From NCBI GenBank assembly GCA_019722365.1, contig JADFUC010001287.1, positions 124,001 through 188,000 of the forward strand: 64,000 bases of DNA. Direction: 5' to 3'. Of the stretch, positions 1-11,899 are shown one piece after another. The notes below the pieces were generated by a model, which was not told where the DNA came from, did no database searches, and saw only the letters and a program-made list of their open reading frames with translations. The position numbers were made by a program, and so were the translations under genes. This DNA comes from Lithospermum erythrorhizon. Its lineage: Eukaryota; Streptophyta; Magnoliopsida; Boraginales; Boraginaceae. Within the stretch, counting starts at the first letter, position 1; the number at the start of each line of letters is the position of its first letter.

Positions 1-2055
1 AGATGATACTTTCTGAATACATGTTTGGATCTGTGATATGATTCAAGTTCCTTAGCTTGAGTTTGGTTGCTCCAGTTGTTATCACAAGAGGACCCAATCG
101 GACCTTCAATGCCAGTGTAATGCAAAGTTCACTCACGAACTCTCGACCAAAGAGCTTCCTTCGTAGCTTCAGAAGCTGCAATGTACTCGCCTTCTATAGT
201 CGGAAGTCGCCTATAGTGCCTTGTTTGCTACCGCACCAAGACACCTGCACCACCCCGATCAAGCGTAATACATACCAGATCGAGATCGACCATCGCCTCT
301 ATCGGTTTGGAAACCCGCCACCCAGGTAACCTTCTATCAATAATTCATTATCTCCACCGTATATGAGGAACATATCTTTAGTCCTTCGTAAGTACTTAAG
401 TATGGCCTTTACAGTAGTAGTCCAGTGATTTTCACCCCACAAGGCCGGTAACGGCTACACCCCGTGAGCGCATTTATATATGTTCGAACGTGTACATAAC
501 ATGGCATACATGATGGATCATATGACTGATGCATAAGTAACATCACTAATCCTTTTCTCTTCAGTCTTGTTTGTGGAACAATCGGAACGGCTGAGAGTAA
601 TGCCATGTCTCATGGGGAGGTTTCCTTTCTTGGAATTATCCATCTTGAATTTTTTCAACACTTCATCAATATAAGTGTTTTGGCTCAATCCAATTAGCCT
701 TCTAGATCGATCTCTATGGATTTTTATTCCAAGAATGTACTGAGCTTCTCCCAAGTCTTTCATAGAGTAACACTGACATAACCATGACTTGAAAGATTCA
801 AGCATAGGTATGTCATTTCCTATGATCAGTATGTCATCTACATACAAGACTATAAATGCAATGTTGTTCCCACTAACCTTCTTATATACACAAGAATCTT
901 CTTCGTTCTTAATGAAACCAAACTCTTTGAATGACTCATTGAAACGAAGATTCCAACTTCCTGATGCTTGCTTAAGTCCATAAATGAATCTTTGTAGCTT
1001 GCATACCTTCTAAGGTCCCTTAGGATATGTGTAGCATGAGTTTATGTCATACACGCTTCTTCTAGATTCCCATTAAGGAATGCTGTCTTTACATCCATCT
1101 GTCAGATCTCATAATCATAATAGGTAGCGATGGCTAGATAATTCGGATGGATTTAAACTTTACAACTGGGGAGAAGTTTCATCATAATCAATTTCTTGAA
1201 TTTGTTTGAAACCTTTGGCTACAAGTCTAGCCTTATAAACATGGACATTTCCATCTTTATCCAGTTTGCGTTTAAAGACCCATTTGCACTCGATAGGTCT
1301 AGTACCTTCGGGTAAATCTATCAATGTCCAAACTTTATTTTTGGTACATTGAATCTATCTCTGATTTCATGGTTATAAGCCATTCATCGCCTTTCTTTCT
1401 TTATGGCTTTTCCATACGGCTAAGGCTCACCATTTTCACTAAGAAAGCTTCTCGCCATACCATCTATCGGGCTCTTGACGTTCTATCCGACTTCCTAAGG
1501 TAGTGTGAGTTTCAGTTACCTGATCATCAGTTTTCTATGGATCGTTGAATTTCCTATATAAGAGGGGCTCACCTCCCCGAGTGAATCCGCCCAATGCCTA
1601 ACGCCGACTTTTCACTTTGTTGAACAACTTCAAGATTCTCACTTTTCCTATATCTCTCGGAGAAAAACGCCATTCCCGTAATGAAAATCTTGTTATCATG
1701 CTTGAGGTAGAAATAATACCCTATGGTTTGTTTCGGATAACCAACGAAATAACATTTCTCAAATTTGGGTCCAAGTTTGTCCTTATTCAATGTCTTGCAT
1801 AGGCTTCAATACCGCAAATCCTCATGTGACCAATCTTGGGACAGTTCCAAAACCACATCTCATGTGGGGTCTTAGCGGCTAATGTAGTTGGATATTTGTT
1901 TAGTGTGTGCATGGCAGTTTGTAATGCATATCCTCAAAATCGACTAGCTCGATGTTTCATCATGAATCGAACCATATCCAATAGTGTTCGATTTCTCCTT
2001 TCGATACACCATTATGTTGAGGTGTCCCAGCTGGAGTGAGCTGTGATACAATACC
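1..2055 (-). pseudogene. Copia retrotransposon pol, 3' half (integrase end, RT, RNase H)
   Basis: Minus-strand Ty1/Copia polyprotein remains, read from high to low coordinates. About 2050-1800 gives the integrase core, with GIVSQLTPAGTPQHNGVSKR and then NKYPTTLAAKTPHEMW. 1790-1569 gives the integrase C-terminal piece (LGPKFEKCYFVGYPKQTIGY). About 1300-1080 is the start of reverse transcriptase. 847-518 holds the catalytic YVDD and MKDLGEAQYILGIKIHRDRS. About 330-1 is RNase H, with GEYIAASEATKEALW and HRSKHVFRKYH, still running at the window edge. Stops and frameshifts separate these blocks, so the element is dead. The integrase reading resumes beyond a hAT insertion, at 6983. The 3' LTR lies outside the window. 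Family assignment is firm from the domain order IN-RT-RNase H. Confidence 0.9.
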
Positions 2056-2069
2056 ATAGGGGTGCCAAT

Positions 2070-2235
2070 AAACACAACCGAACCGAACCGACCGGGAACC
2101 GAACCGAAAATAAACCGAAAATCGGGAACCATCGAACCGAACCGATTTAGGTTCGAAAATAAAATAACCGAATATAATTCGGTTCGTTCGGTTTTCTCGA
2201 ATCGATCGTCTGGAACCGAACCGAACCGATTGAAT
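2070..2235. repeat. hAT left subterminal CCGAACCG motif cluster
   Basis: A dense run of CCGAACCG and CGGTTCGG variants lies just inside the left end of the hAT element. A matching cluster sits inside its right end. hAT transposases of the Ac family bind short repeated subterminal motifs, so these are the likely binding sites; that role is inferred. Confidence 0.6.
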
Positions 2236-3152
2236 TATTAAAAAAAATATATTATATATATATATATATAAACTCTCACCATCTCAAATTGATAACCCAA
2301 GTGCCCAAAGAAATTAGCCGCCCGCCACCACGCCCATCCCCCCCCCAAGCCCTAAGTAACCCTCATTTTTTACAGTAGCACGCCGGCCACGCCCCTACCC
2401 GGCGACAATCAGATCCGTCCGCGACAATCAATTCCAGTTGTTGTTCTAAACTTCTAATCCATCTCGTCTGCCGCTTCAGGGCTAAATTGACATGATATAA
2501 TTTTGTTGGTGTATATTTATTTGTTTTAATTGGATATTCCTACAAATATAAATTCAAATTCGATTTGGTTTGTGTTCATATTGTTATTTGATTTAATTTT
2601 TAGACTTCAAATATGTTAGCTTGATTATGTCTTTGCATTTATATATAATGAAGGGATTGCGGCATTTTTGTTAGAGAGGTAACTGCTCTTTTTCTCGTGA
2701 GGCGTTGATGGTGAAGCAATTTTAGGGATAATATAAAACAGAGCCTATTTATCTACCCCGGCCACCGGACATTTCCATTTCTTTTGATTTTTTTTACCTG
2801 TCAATGTTAATTTACTTGAGAGGCTTTAATATTATTTTCTATTCTCAATTTATCTCACTTCGCTACATTTTGTAATTAGTATTCAAGATGACAATCCGAT
2901 GCATTAGCATAATGATTGAGCAACACATACTAACTAAAATTTGCTCGACATTTACGTGGCGGTCTATAAGCCATATTAGTTACACTTTTTAGCAGCTGAT
3001 CGGGCAATTCATATAGCATTTGGAAATTTAACTCGTAGAAGACATTGGATCTAACAACCAAAGACGCCTCTTGCAAGAACGGAGTCAGAAACTGTTGGTT
3101 CACATGTTATGCATCCTTCGCTTTGATTTTGTTCTCGCAATTACAGAGTCAC

Positions 3153-3464
3153 TTAAGAATTAACCTCCTTGAATAGTTTATCATGTTTTAAGCTCCCTGA
3201 TTGAACTGTATGCATCTGTAAATGTGTATTAAGCTCTTGCATGTATGAACAGTCTGTCATTAGATGCAGTAGTCCCTCAGTTATATGCCCACATAATGCA
3301 CATGATGATGAAATCTGAGCATGTCTTTTGAGTAAGTTATCTGTTGTGTAAGGCTTTGTAGACAAAGTGGCCGATTTTTCGTGGAATTTTGTTTGTCCAG
3401 ATTTGTTTAAAGTTGTTTGAACTTGGTGAACTGCTGCTAGCATAATCTGTAGTTGTGAGTTCAC
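3153..3464 (-). pseudogene. Possible LINE reverse-transcriptase zinc-binding (zf-RVT) fragment
   Basis: An open frame of 103 codons contains CALCGHITEGLLHLMTDC, a Cx2C...Hx(4-5)C arrangement that resembles the zf-RVT domain at the C-terminus of plant LINE ORF2 (compare the clear copy at 52186-52608). No reverse transcriptase is recognisable next to it. It lies inside the hAT element, so it may be an older nested fragment or a chance similarity. Confidence 0.35.
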
Positions 3465-4131
3465 TTTAAAAGCTAGATAATAGCCGATTTAAAATAAAAT
3501 GGTTTTGTGAAATAATTCCTTCAATTAGAAAATGCCTTAATCGAGCAAAAAAGAAGTGTACCAGAATCAGAATTAGCGCGACAACCAAAGACCATAAAGA
3601 AAGTGTACCTGCAATTGTTCATTTCTATTCCAGCCTTAATGTAGTTTTATTGTAAAACTAACCGTTGTTTTGTTGTATTAAGTGTTGTTTTTGTTGTATT
3701 ATGCAAGCATACATAAGTCTTGTGATTATTGATTATCGCCTATTGGATTATCGCCTATTGATCAGTTAGCATATATATATCTATTTATACAATTGATAGT
3801 AATACATATGGATTATAATGATATGGCTGAACATGAAACAACACGATGAACATGCTGAATCTAATCATAATTCTATGGCCTCCCGATCTCGACCTTACTC
3901 CTATTTCTTCTCCCCGATCCTGTTCCTTCTAAGGTTCTTGAATGCCCTGTGAAAGAGGAAAAAACTAACCCTCTCCCACAACCCCCCTACTGGATGAAGC
4001 GTTAGGGAATGGTTCTGGAAATCGATCATTTTATAAATTTGGGACCCTCGTTACTAAGTGTATTCACTCGGGTCATGATTATGCCGATTCAAAAGTTATG
4101 GCACAAGTAATTCCATAAGTTATTATCGAAA

Positions 4132-5870
4132 TTGTTCAGTTTTTTCAAAGACTACTTAAAACAACAAAACAAATCAAAGACAATGAAGGATTTTAGTGGT
4201 AAAGATTGTGATGGATCCTCTATAATGGTTGGTTTAAAATCACATGCGCTTGATATTGAGTTACTTAGAACTTCTTTATCTAAGTTTATCCTGATGGATG
4301 AAAAGCCATTCCGAATGGTAGAAGGTGAAGGCTTCAAACAATTTGTTAGAGCTTTAGAGCCTCGCTTTATTCTACCCGGTAGAACAACTGCTGCTAGTGA
4401 TTGTTTTAAACTTGTTGAGCTTGAGAAAAAAAAGCTGAGAAAGTTTTTAAAAGGTCGTAGGTTGAGTTTGACAACTGATTGTTGGACTTCAAATCAAAAC
4501 CTGAGTTATATGGCATTGACTGCTCATTTTATTGATGACAAGTGGGATCTTCATAAAGAATTTTAAATTTTTGTTTGGTTGATGATCACAATGGTGAAGA
4601 TCATGAGAGTTGCCTCATTGAGCGGGGGTTGGGAGCAAGGTGTTAACTATAACTGTTGACAATGCATCTGCTAATGATAAAGCGATTGATTATTTGAGAT
4701 TGTGCAATTGGAGTGATGTCGTGTTGTCAAACCAGTATATACATGTTAGATGTTCTGCGCATATTGTGAATCTTATTGTTAAAGATGGATTAAAAGAAGA
4801 ATCTGGATACAGCCAAGATTAGGAATGCTGTGAGGTATGTAAGGTCATCCCCTACAAGATTGAAAAAGTTCGAGCAATGTGTGGCTTATGAGAGAATAGA
4901 TTGTGTGGGTTTTGTCTTTACGTTGAAACCAGGAATTTGCCATGGTTTGATGCTCAACGTGCAATTAAGTATGTAAAGGCTTTTTGAAAGGTCGAGAAGG
5001 GAAGATTCTAGTTATGACTTGTATTTTTCCGGTGCAAGGATTTGGGCCTCCCACAGATTACTAAGGTTGATGCATTAGTTAAGTTTCTTTCTTGAATTGT
5101 TTTAATGAGGCCACTTTAGTCTTTTCTCGAAGTAAGTATACGACATCTTCCACGATTTTACCTCAAGTTGTAATTTGTATATGACAATAAAGCTAGTATC
5201 AAATTCTGATAGTGATATTGTTTTGTCCAACATGGCTAATAGTATGAGAGCTAAGCTTGAGAAATATTATTGATTCTCGAAGTCAGAATAATTTGTTGTT
5301 TCTAGGAGTTATTTTGGATCCAAGACAAAATTAATAAAGTTTCTTATCTCTCATATGAACAGATGTACTGAGGATTTGTCGAAAGGAGTCCCCAATTAGT
5401 GCAAAGGCTACCTAGCATGATTAATCTTAGATAAAAAAGAGTTGAGAGTTTAAGTTAGCTTTTTACGATAAACACATGGTCACTGCATAATGTCAATCCT
5501 CACGCCTCTTTCTTCTTCTTCATCCATCGCTAATCCTAAGGAACTACTTAAAAGTCTTATGGACAGGCGTTACAAAAGAAGGCTCCACGATAATGATTCT
5601 GTTGAAACCAAAAGCGAGTTAGCTCGCTATTTGTCCCAAGCTACCGAGGAAGATGTTGATTTGAATATCTTACAATGGTGGAATTTAAATTCTGTTAAGT
5701 ATCCTATTTTGTCCAAAATTGCAAAGGACATTCTAGTTGTTCCAGTTTCATCAGTTGCTTCAGAACAAGCGTTTAGTACAGGTCATATAATTTTGAGTGA
5801 TTTTTAGAAGTCGCCAAGCCTGGGCACTGGAGATGCTTGTATGTGGTCACCGACTGGCCGAGAGCAAGCT
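4132..5870 (+). pseudogene. hAT (Ac-like) transposase, decayed
   Basis: Three blocks in different frames add up to most of a hAT transposase. Block 1 (4132-4566) ends with LTTDCWTSNQNLSYMALTAH, which contains the first catalytic Asp of the DDE/RNase H-like domain. Block 2 (about 4640-4822) has VDNASAND, with the second catalytic Asp, and HVRCSAHIVNLIVKDGL. Block 3 (5490-5807) is the C-terminal hAT dimerisation region, with LNILQWWNLNSVKYPILSKI, DILVVPVSSVASEQAFSTG. Between blocks 2 and 3 the frame is broken many times, and the N-terminal BED zinc finger is not recognisable. It cannot encode a working enzyme. It is probably the element's own transposase. Confidence 0.85.
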
Positions 5871-6250
5871 TAATAACGAACTATTTGATTTATGAAGTCT
5901 CTTATCGATATTGGATCAATAATGGCAATAGGAGAAGGTATGTTGTTAATTTGTTATGGTTTATGAATGTTAGCGATATAAAAGTATAAATATTTTAATC
6001 AATTTGTTTATGTGAAATTTAATTAGTCATACTATCTCGGGGAAGCAATATGAATAATGCTTAGCAGATTGTTCATGTTACTAAGGTATTTTCTTGAACT
6101 ATTTTATTGTATTTTTTTGATATGTTTATTGATTAGATTTATGATTGTTCATATTTGTGTATTCTTGATTACAGATTGTTTATTGTAGATGACCGACCTC
6201 CATCATCAATGTTGCTTTCGAGTGTATTGTACTATTCGATCTTGTTCTTT

Positions 6251-6660
6251 GTATTCGGACTATTAATACTTTGTTTTTTTTTTGTATTCGGACTATTAAT
6301 ACTTGTTCTTGTTTTGTATTCGGACTATTAATACTTGTTCTTGTTATGTATTCGGATTATTAGTACTTGTTCTTGTTTTGTATTCGGACTATTAGTACTT
6401 GTTCTTGTTTTGTATTCGGATTATTAGGACTTGTTCTTGTTATGTATTCAGATTATTAGTACTTGTTCTTGTTTTGTATTCGGATTATTAGGACTTGTTC
6501 TTGTTATGTATTCGGATTATTAGTACTTGTTCTTGTTTTGTATTCGGATTATTAGGACTTGTCTTGTTTTGTATTCGGATTATTATGACTTGTTCTTGTT
6601 TTGTATTCGTGATTATTCGTACTGTTTCTGTTGTATTCGGACTATTCATTTGTTCTAATT
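6251..6660. repeat. 32-bp minisatellite, about 13 copies
   Basis: Tandem units of 32 bp (31-33) start with GTATTCGG at 6251, 6283, 6316, 6348, 6380, 6412, 6444, 6476, 6508, 6540, 6571, 6603 and about 6633. Each reads roughly GTATTCGGATTATTAGTACT followed by TGTTCTTGTTTT, with small variation. 32 is not a multiple of 3 and the array lies 3' of the transposase, so it is non-coding. Open frames across it are artefacts. Confidence 0.9.
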
Positions 6661-6828
6661 TTCTTTTTGGACTATTCGATTTCAAATTTGTTTTATTCTT
6701 ATTTTAATAGGGCTAAATTTGATGGGGCAATAGGATTAAATGTATTTTAAAAAACAGATTATTAAATAAATGTTAAAAGGCCCAACAGGCCCAAAAAGTC
6801 CAAAATTTCAGGCCCAATTGAGGCCCAG

Positions 6829-6982
6829 AACCGAAAAAAACCGAAACCGAACCGGAACCGATCGGAACCGATTTACTCGAACTCAACCGGCTCTCTCTCT
6901 GGTTCCCTCCCACGGATAATTGAAGTTATCGGTTCGGTTCTAGTTTCATCCGAAACCGAATCAACCGACTAGTTGAAGTCCT
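6829..6982. repeat. hAT right subterminal CCGAACCG motif cluster
   Basis: Repeated CCGAAACCGAACCGG and CGGTTCGGTTC motifs lie next to the right end of the hAT element, mirroring the cluster at 2070-2235. Confidence 0.6.
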
Positions 6983-7850
6983 AATACCTCTTTAAGATGC
7001 GCTTCAAATAAATAGCTTAAGTATTCTCCATCTCCGTCAGACCGAGAACCTTAATCGCTTGGCTTAGATGGTTCTCTAACTTCTTTCTCGAAACTCTTTG
7101 AACTTTTCAAAATCTTCATTCTATGCTTCAAGAGATATATGACCATATCTACTGGTCATCGCTGAAAGTGATGAAGACAGTAATTGTGAGTATTCATTGG
7201 TCCAATAATATCATTATGTATGATAATCTAATAAATATATTGCCCTCTCACCTGCTCCAAAGTTGAAAGGTGACTTGGTCATCTTGCCTAGAAAGCATGA
7301 TTTGTACTGATCATACGGTTCAAAACCGTGAGGATGTCAAAATTTCATCAACACGCACTCTTAACGCTGCTTATCACTTATACCAAGTCTTCAATGCCAC
7401 AGATAGAAGGGATTCAAATCATTTGGCTTATTCCTTTAATTATTTATGTTGTGTCCTCAACATTGTATCCCAATACATGTAGACCATTCTTACCTAGACG
7501 CTGCACTACATTACTTGCTATACTATTCCTCGAAAGAATTAAACAACCACTTTCATTAATCAAAAAGTAATAGCCATCTTTTTCCAGTTGTGAAACTGAA
7601 ATCATGTTTCTGCTCAAAGCAGGTACGTTATAGACATTGTTAGCTTAATAATCATTCATGTTGGTAAACTTAAAAAATTGATCCTGCAACAATGGCCGCA
7701 ACTTTTGCTCCATTGCCTACCCGCAGGTTTACCTCATCTCGTACTACTTTTCTTATTATGCACGCCATACATTTTACAAATGTGAGTGCTACATCCGGTG
7801 TCCACAAAGACCATGTGTCGTGAAAGTAAAAATCTAGTGATAAACATAAA
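6983..7850 (-). pseudogene. Copia pol, 5' half (protease tail, GAG-pre-integrase, integrase start)
   Basis: This is the upstream continuation of the minus-strand Copia element. About 7790-7680 reads EVNLRVGNGAKVAAIVAGSI, the segment downstream of the protease. About 7620-7540 reads NVPALSRNMISVSQLEKDGY, the start of the GAG-pre-integrase region. About 7130-6990 reads FEKFKEFRKEV and then GEYLSYLFEAHLKE, integrase core residues just before the hAT insertion. Frameshifts and stops are frequent. A protease active-site triad and a gag zinc knuckle were not found. Confidence 0.8.
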
Positions 7851-8039
7851 TATTTGTGGATTCCGAATGGGTGGTCGCATTACTCATCTCATCCGCCATG
7901 TATTTCTTTTGGTTTGTTTTATGATCCGCTCGTATCATCGAACGATGAAGTGTCATGCATATTGCACTCTCCAAATTGGAGCTTAAGCGCCATTAGAGTT
8001 ATTATTCATATGGGGCTATGTAACTTTAAAATTTAAAAT

Positions 8040-9627
8040 ATGTCAAATAATATAATTTTTAGTTATTCATGTCATAATAAGAAATTCTAAAAACATATAA
8101 TAGAATTAATACTCGAACTTACAATCCCACTGAAACGCACTAAGTATACCAAGATTCTATATGACTAAGAATCGAACAGCAGCACGCATACATTTCAATT
8201 CACAATCACATAGGTAGGTGCACCATCACCAATCATGACTATCATGATTCTTGGCGTCACTAAAATTCATCTTAGACTGTATAGTGACCTCTTTTTGTCA
8301 ACGGGCCCAAGTCCTGCACTTGGAAATCCACCGCTTATAACTAAGTCTTACCTGACATAGAGTCGGGTTGATGTTTGCAGCCTAAGTCCCCGCACTCCTT
8401 TGGGAAACATATAAACACCCCATCGAAAGAGCCTTAAGTATGATAAGTATTTCAACCCAGTAGGTCCTCAAGACATTAAATGAGACTCAAATCCAACTTT
8501 TTAGAGTTGGTATGACAATACTACGAATTTATATGGATTAGTTATATTTTAACCGGCCTTGTAATTGTTGCTATTAAGCATACACACAAGCAGTTATATA
8601 TAACATAAACTACAAGTATAAAATATAACACTAACAAAGACTCGTGATATGATCTATAAAATCTAGACTAGTTCTAAACTACGTCTAATCTACTGATGAT
8701 CTCTATCATCTGCCTGGCTCGCTGGTCTCCAATTTTTAATTAATTATATTTACATTAAATAATAATAAATTAAAATCTCTCTACTTATTCATCTTAGGCA
8801 AAGATTAATCAGATCATATTTTCCAAAAATACATCTAAGTCATATCACTAATCTCCTTCTTATCCATTATCGTATTATGTAATGCATTTCTAATTATTCA
8901 ATAATGAAACTAAGGCATATCATAAATAATGGAAAAGAATAATATTTTAAAGGCACACATATGATCTAAATAAATATATGTCATTGTATATTCATCAAAT
9001 AAAATATACAATTTAATTGCACACAAAATAAATATTCACTTAAACTATTTTAAAGTTTTTAAAACTTAATATTAAATAATTAGTATTTCTAAAAATAATA
9101 TTTATCTAATTTATACTTTTAATAAAATTTAATTTCAGATTATATGTTATTAAGAAACTCTAATTATCAAATAATTCGAATTTATAATTTAATTAAATCA
9201 ATTCAAAGTATTAAATCTAATCAAATTAGAATTAATTAATTAATAGTCTTTATTTTAATTTAGACATCAAATACCAATTAACATAAACTCTAATCAAATT
9301 CAAACTATTAAAAATTAGTTAAAGTAAATTAATTAAATTAATTTCTAATTTGAAATTAATTTAAAATAATTTTAATTGATATCGAAATATTAATTTGAGC
9401 AAAATAGCAATATACTAATTTATGTTTAACCGAACATCATATTAATATATAGGTCATGAGCGGACTCTAGTAAGCCATCACAACCCCTAATGTCAATCCT
9501 AGTATATTAATTGTCCAACAATTAACATATATCCGAACTTATTATTATTTAAATGTAATAATTGGTTGTACAATCTGATTCTTCTATGGATCATATTTAT
9601 GAGATCTAACATCTCATATTTCCAACA
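8040..9627 (-). mobile_element. Probable Copia LTR and leader of the same element
   Basis: Read on the minus strand from 9627, the sequence starts TGTTGGAAATATGAGAT and continues into AT-rich DNA with no coding content. TGTTGGAAATAT is a common start for Angela-type Copia LTRs, and the position upstream of the pol remnants fits a 5' LTR. The inner LTR boundary and the primer-binding site could not be placed, and the partner LTR is outside the window. The segment has no recognisable genes. Confidence 0.45.
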
Positions 9628-10972
9628 CCCAAGGCCTCATCCACTCTAGGCACCACATCTAAGGCCTACAACCTCAAGACCGGCCACACCCCTCCGACCC
9701 ACGCCATTAACCCCAACAAAGTCGCCACCACCACCAGCCAATTCCGCCGCCACCCCCACATGGAGCCCCCATCACCGTTAACTCCAAATTGTATTGAATT
9801 ATCATAAATTTTTGTGCTTCTTTTCTAATTATTTAATGGTTTTTTTTTTCTAAATTTTTGTGCTTTTGAATGATTATCAATTTGAGAAATCTTGTGATCG
9901 TAAAGGAAAGCTTGTTGTGATTCTTTAATGGGTTTTATTTTTTGGATTGTTTAATTCAAGTAACAATGATAAAAATTTATTGATTTAATCAATTAGTAAC
10001 CTATTCAAGAATTAGCGCCCAGTTTCTGCTTAGCTTCTTGTTTGATTATCAAATCATTGATTTTTGTTTGCCATTGTTGGCGAGAAGGAGGGAGCTTATG
10101 GGTCGGGGGCAGTGACGAGCGCTGTGTAGGTAAGTGCTGGGCAGGGCAAAGGAGTAGCAGGCTTAAAGGGCGCCCAGGTCGTGTTGTGGTAGTAAGGTAA
10201 AGGCGTGGGTGGGGTAAAAGGCAAGGTGTTGGTGTAGGTGGAAGTAGGCTAAAGAATAGTGGGGTAGGTAGGTACGCAGTTAAGAAATGGTGGTCAGAAA
10301 GTTTGGTGAGGAAAGGAGTGGCAGTGCCACAAAAGCAAGTTAAAGCGTAATGGCGGTTTTATCTTTAATTATATAAAAATATTTTAAATGTGCCCCTAAA
10401 TTTTAGTTTAGTGTTGGGGCAAAATAGTCATTTTGTGCAGAAACCGATAGTATAGGGACCCAGGGACCATCCCTGAAACGAACTGATAGTTTAGGGACCA
10501 CATAAAAACTTACGCGATAGTATAGGAGGCAAAATGCGAATTAGCCTAGATGTTTTTTATAGTATGAAAAACTCTAATTACGAGCTTCATTAAACAAGAT
10601 CTCAAATCTCACAAACTCTTATGATTTTGTAATTTGTATGAGATACAACCATAAAAAGCTATTGAAGCTTCTATTTATAGGCTAAACTAATATCATAGGC
10701 CATAAACCTACTCTGAATAGAGACCAAGATATTTATTACCACAAAATTTCCCAAATCGCCTCAGAATTCCCTCACATATATCACACGATGAAAGTCACGA
10801 TCAATTTCACATGTCTCATATCTTCATCGAATCTTGAGTGGATTAAATAAATTTAGGGCTCGAATGAAGCCTAATCAAGCGAGCTAACTCGAAGCTATGT
10901 GTTAGTCTCGCTGGGTATGTCAATACAAAGCTAAATCGGCCATTAGACTCGAAAAGTTATCAAATCGAACTA
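9628..10972. other. Intergenic DNA, no gene; short dispersed repeat
   Basis: No coding region was recognised. A G-rich stretch lies at about 10080-10330. Around 10440-10540 the motif GATAGT(A/T)TAGG occurs three times about 40-50 bp apart, which suggests the end of an unidentified transposon. Confidence 0.4.
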
Positions 10973-11203
10973 CTCCCTCCGTCCCTAATTACTTGATCAT
11001 GTAGCTAAAAAGTGCTTTTTACTATTTTTAAAGAGAGATAAAACTATCAATCAATGAATATAAGAATATTGAGAGACAAAACAATGATATTGATTTTTTA
11101 AAAAAAAGTTCAACGCAAAAAGTTATATTGAAAATGTAAACGATCAAGTAAAATGAAATAAGATTTTTTTGTTATATGATCAAATAATTAGGAACGGATG
11201 GAA
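10973..11203. mobile_element. Stowaway (Tc1/mariner) MITE
   Basis: The 231-bp element begins CTCCCTCCGTCCCTAATTAC. Its other end, read inverted, is TTCCATCCGTTCCTAATTAT, so the inverted repeats run about 30 bp. It is flanked by the dinucleotide TA on both sides (10971-10972 and 11204-11205). CTCCCTCCGTCC is the standard Stowaway terminus. It is non-autonomous, with no coding capacity. Confidence 0.92.
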
Positions 11204-11899
11204 TATAATTTATTTAGTTAATACACAGCTCTACAAGTTGGCACGTCTTAGCAATCAAAACAAGAAGTTGAGTAAAAAAATTAGAAGCAGATTGGGCAAA
11301 AAGGGCGTTTATGAAGGAAAGATGGGCATGTAGAAAAAATAATTTGGATTGGAACGACGAGATACCCCTACAATTCTAGAGTTTTAATCCACTCTTATCA
11401 AATAAATACGAATCTCAGATCATAGCAAATATATACGAGTATAAGAGCCTAGTGGAAAAGACTCTTGGTTAGATTCTATTCGAAACACACTTCATCGCTA
11501 GTTATATATTAAAAAACGTATATGAAAAAGTCCAATTAGCCCGAACATGTAAAAAAGGCATAATTAGCTACACACCCCCTAATAGTTTCTAGGTTCATAT
11601 GCAACCTAGTGCCACCAACACACCTGTCTTGGGATTCATTTTAGATCAGAAGGTGGAACTTAAAGAGATAAATAGATAATGCTTGATATTGGTTTGAGAA
11701 CGTTCAACACAAGATTTAAGAGCAGAGACATGAATTGAATGGACTGCAACATGATACACAACACAAAAATTATCCGAATTTGCATCGGATCACTCCACTG
11801 AAGACGCTCATGAGTGATTCCTCCAAACAGGAAAAGTGACCCTGATCAATGCATATATGTTTATATAAGTGGATCCATCCTTCTTAGGGGGGTGCACCT

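Larger units (their letters stand above)
2056..6982. mobile_element. hAT DNA transposon nested in the Copia integrase
   Basis: The insertion splits one Copia integrase reading frame. Left of 2055 the minus strand begins GIVSQLTP; right of 6983 it ends EYLSYLFEAHLKE, the residues that normally precede it. The hexamer AATACC occurs at both junctions (2050-2055 and 6983-6988), the remnant of an imperfect 8-bp target duplication. The left terminus reads TAGGGGTGCC and the right terminus, inverted, reads TAGGACTTCA. Both subterminal zones are packed with CCGAACCG-type motifs. Inside lie hAT transposase remnants and a 32-bp minisatellite. Exact ends are uncertain by a few bases. Confidence 0.8.
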
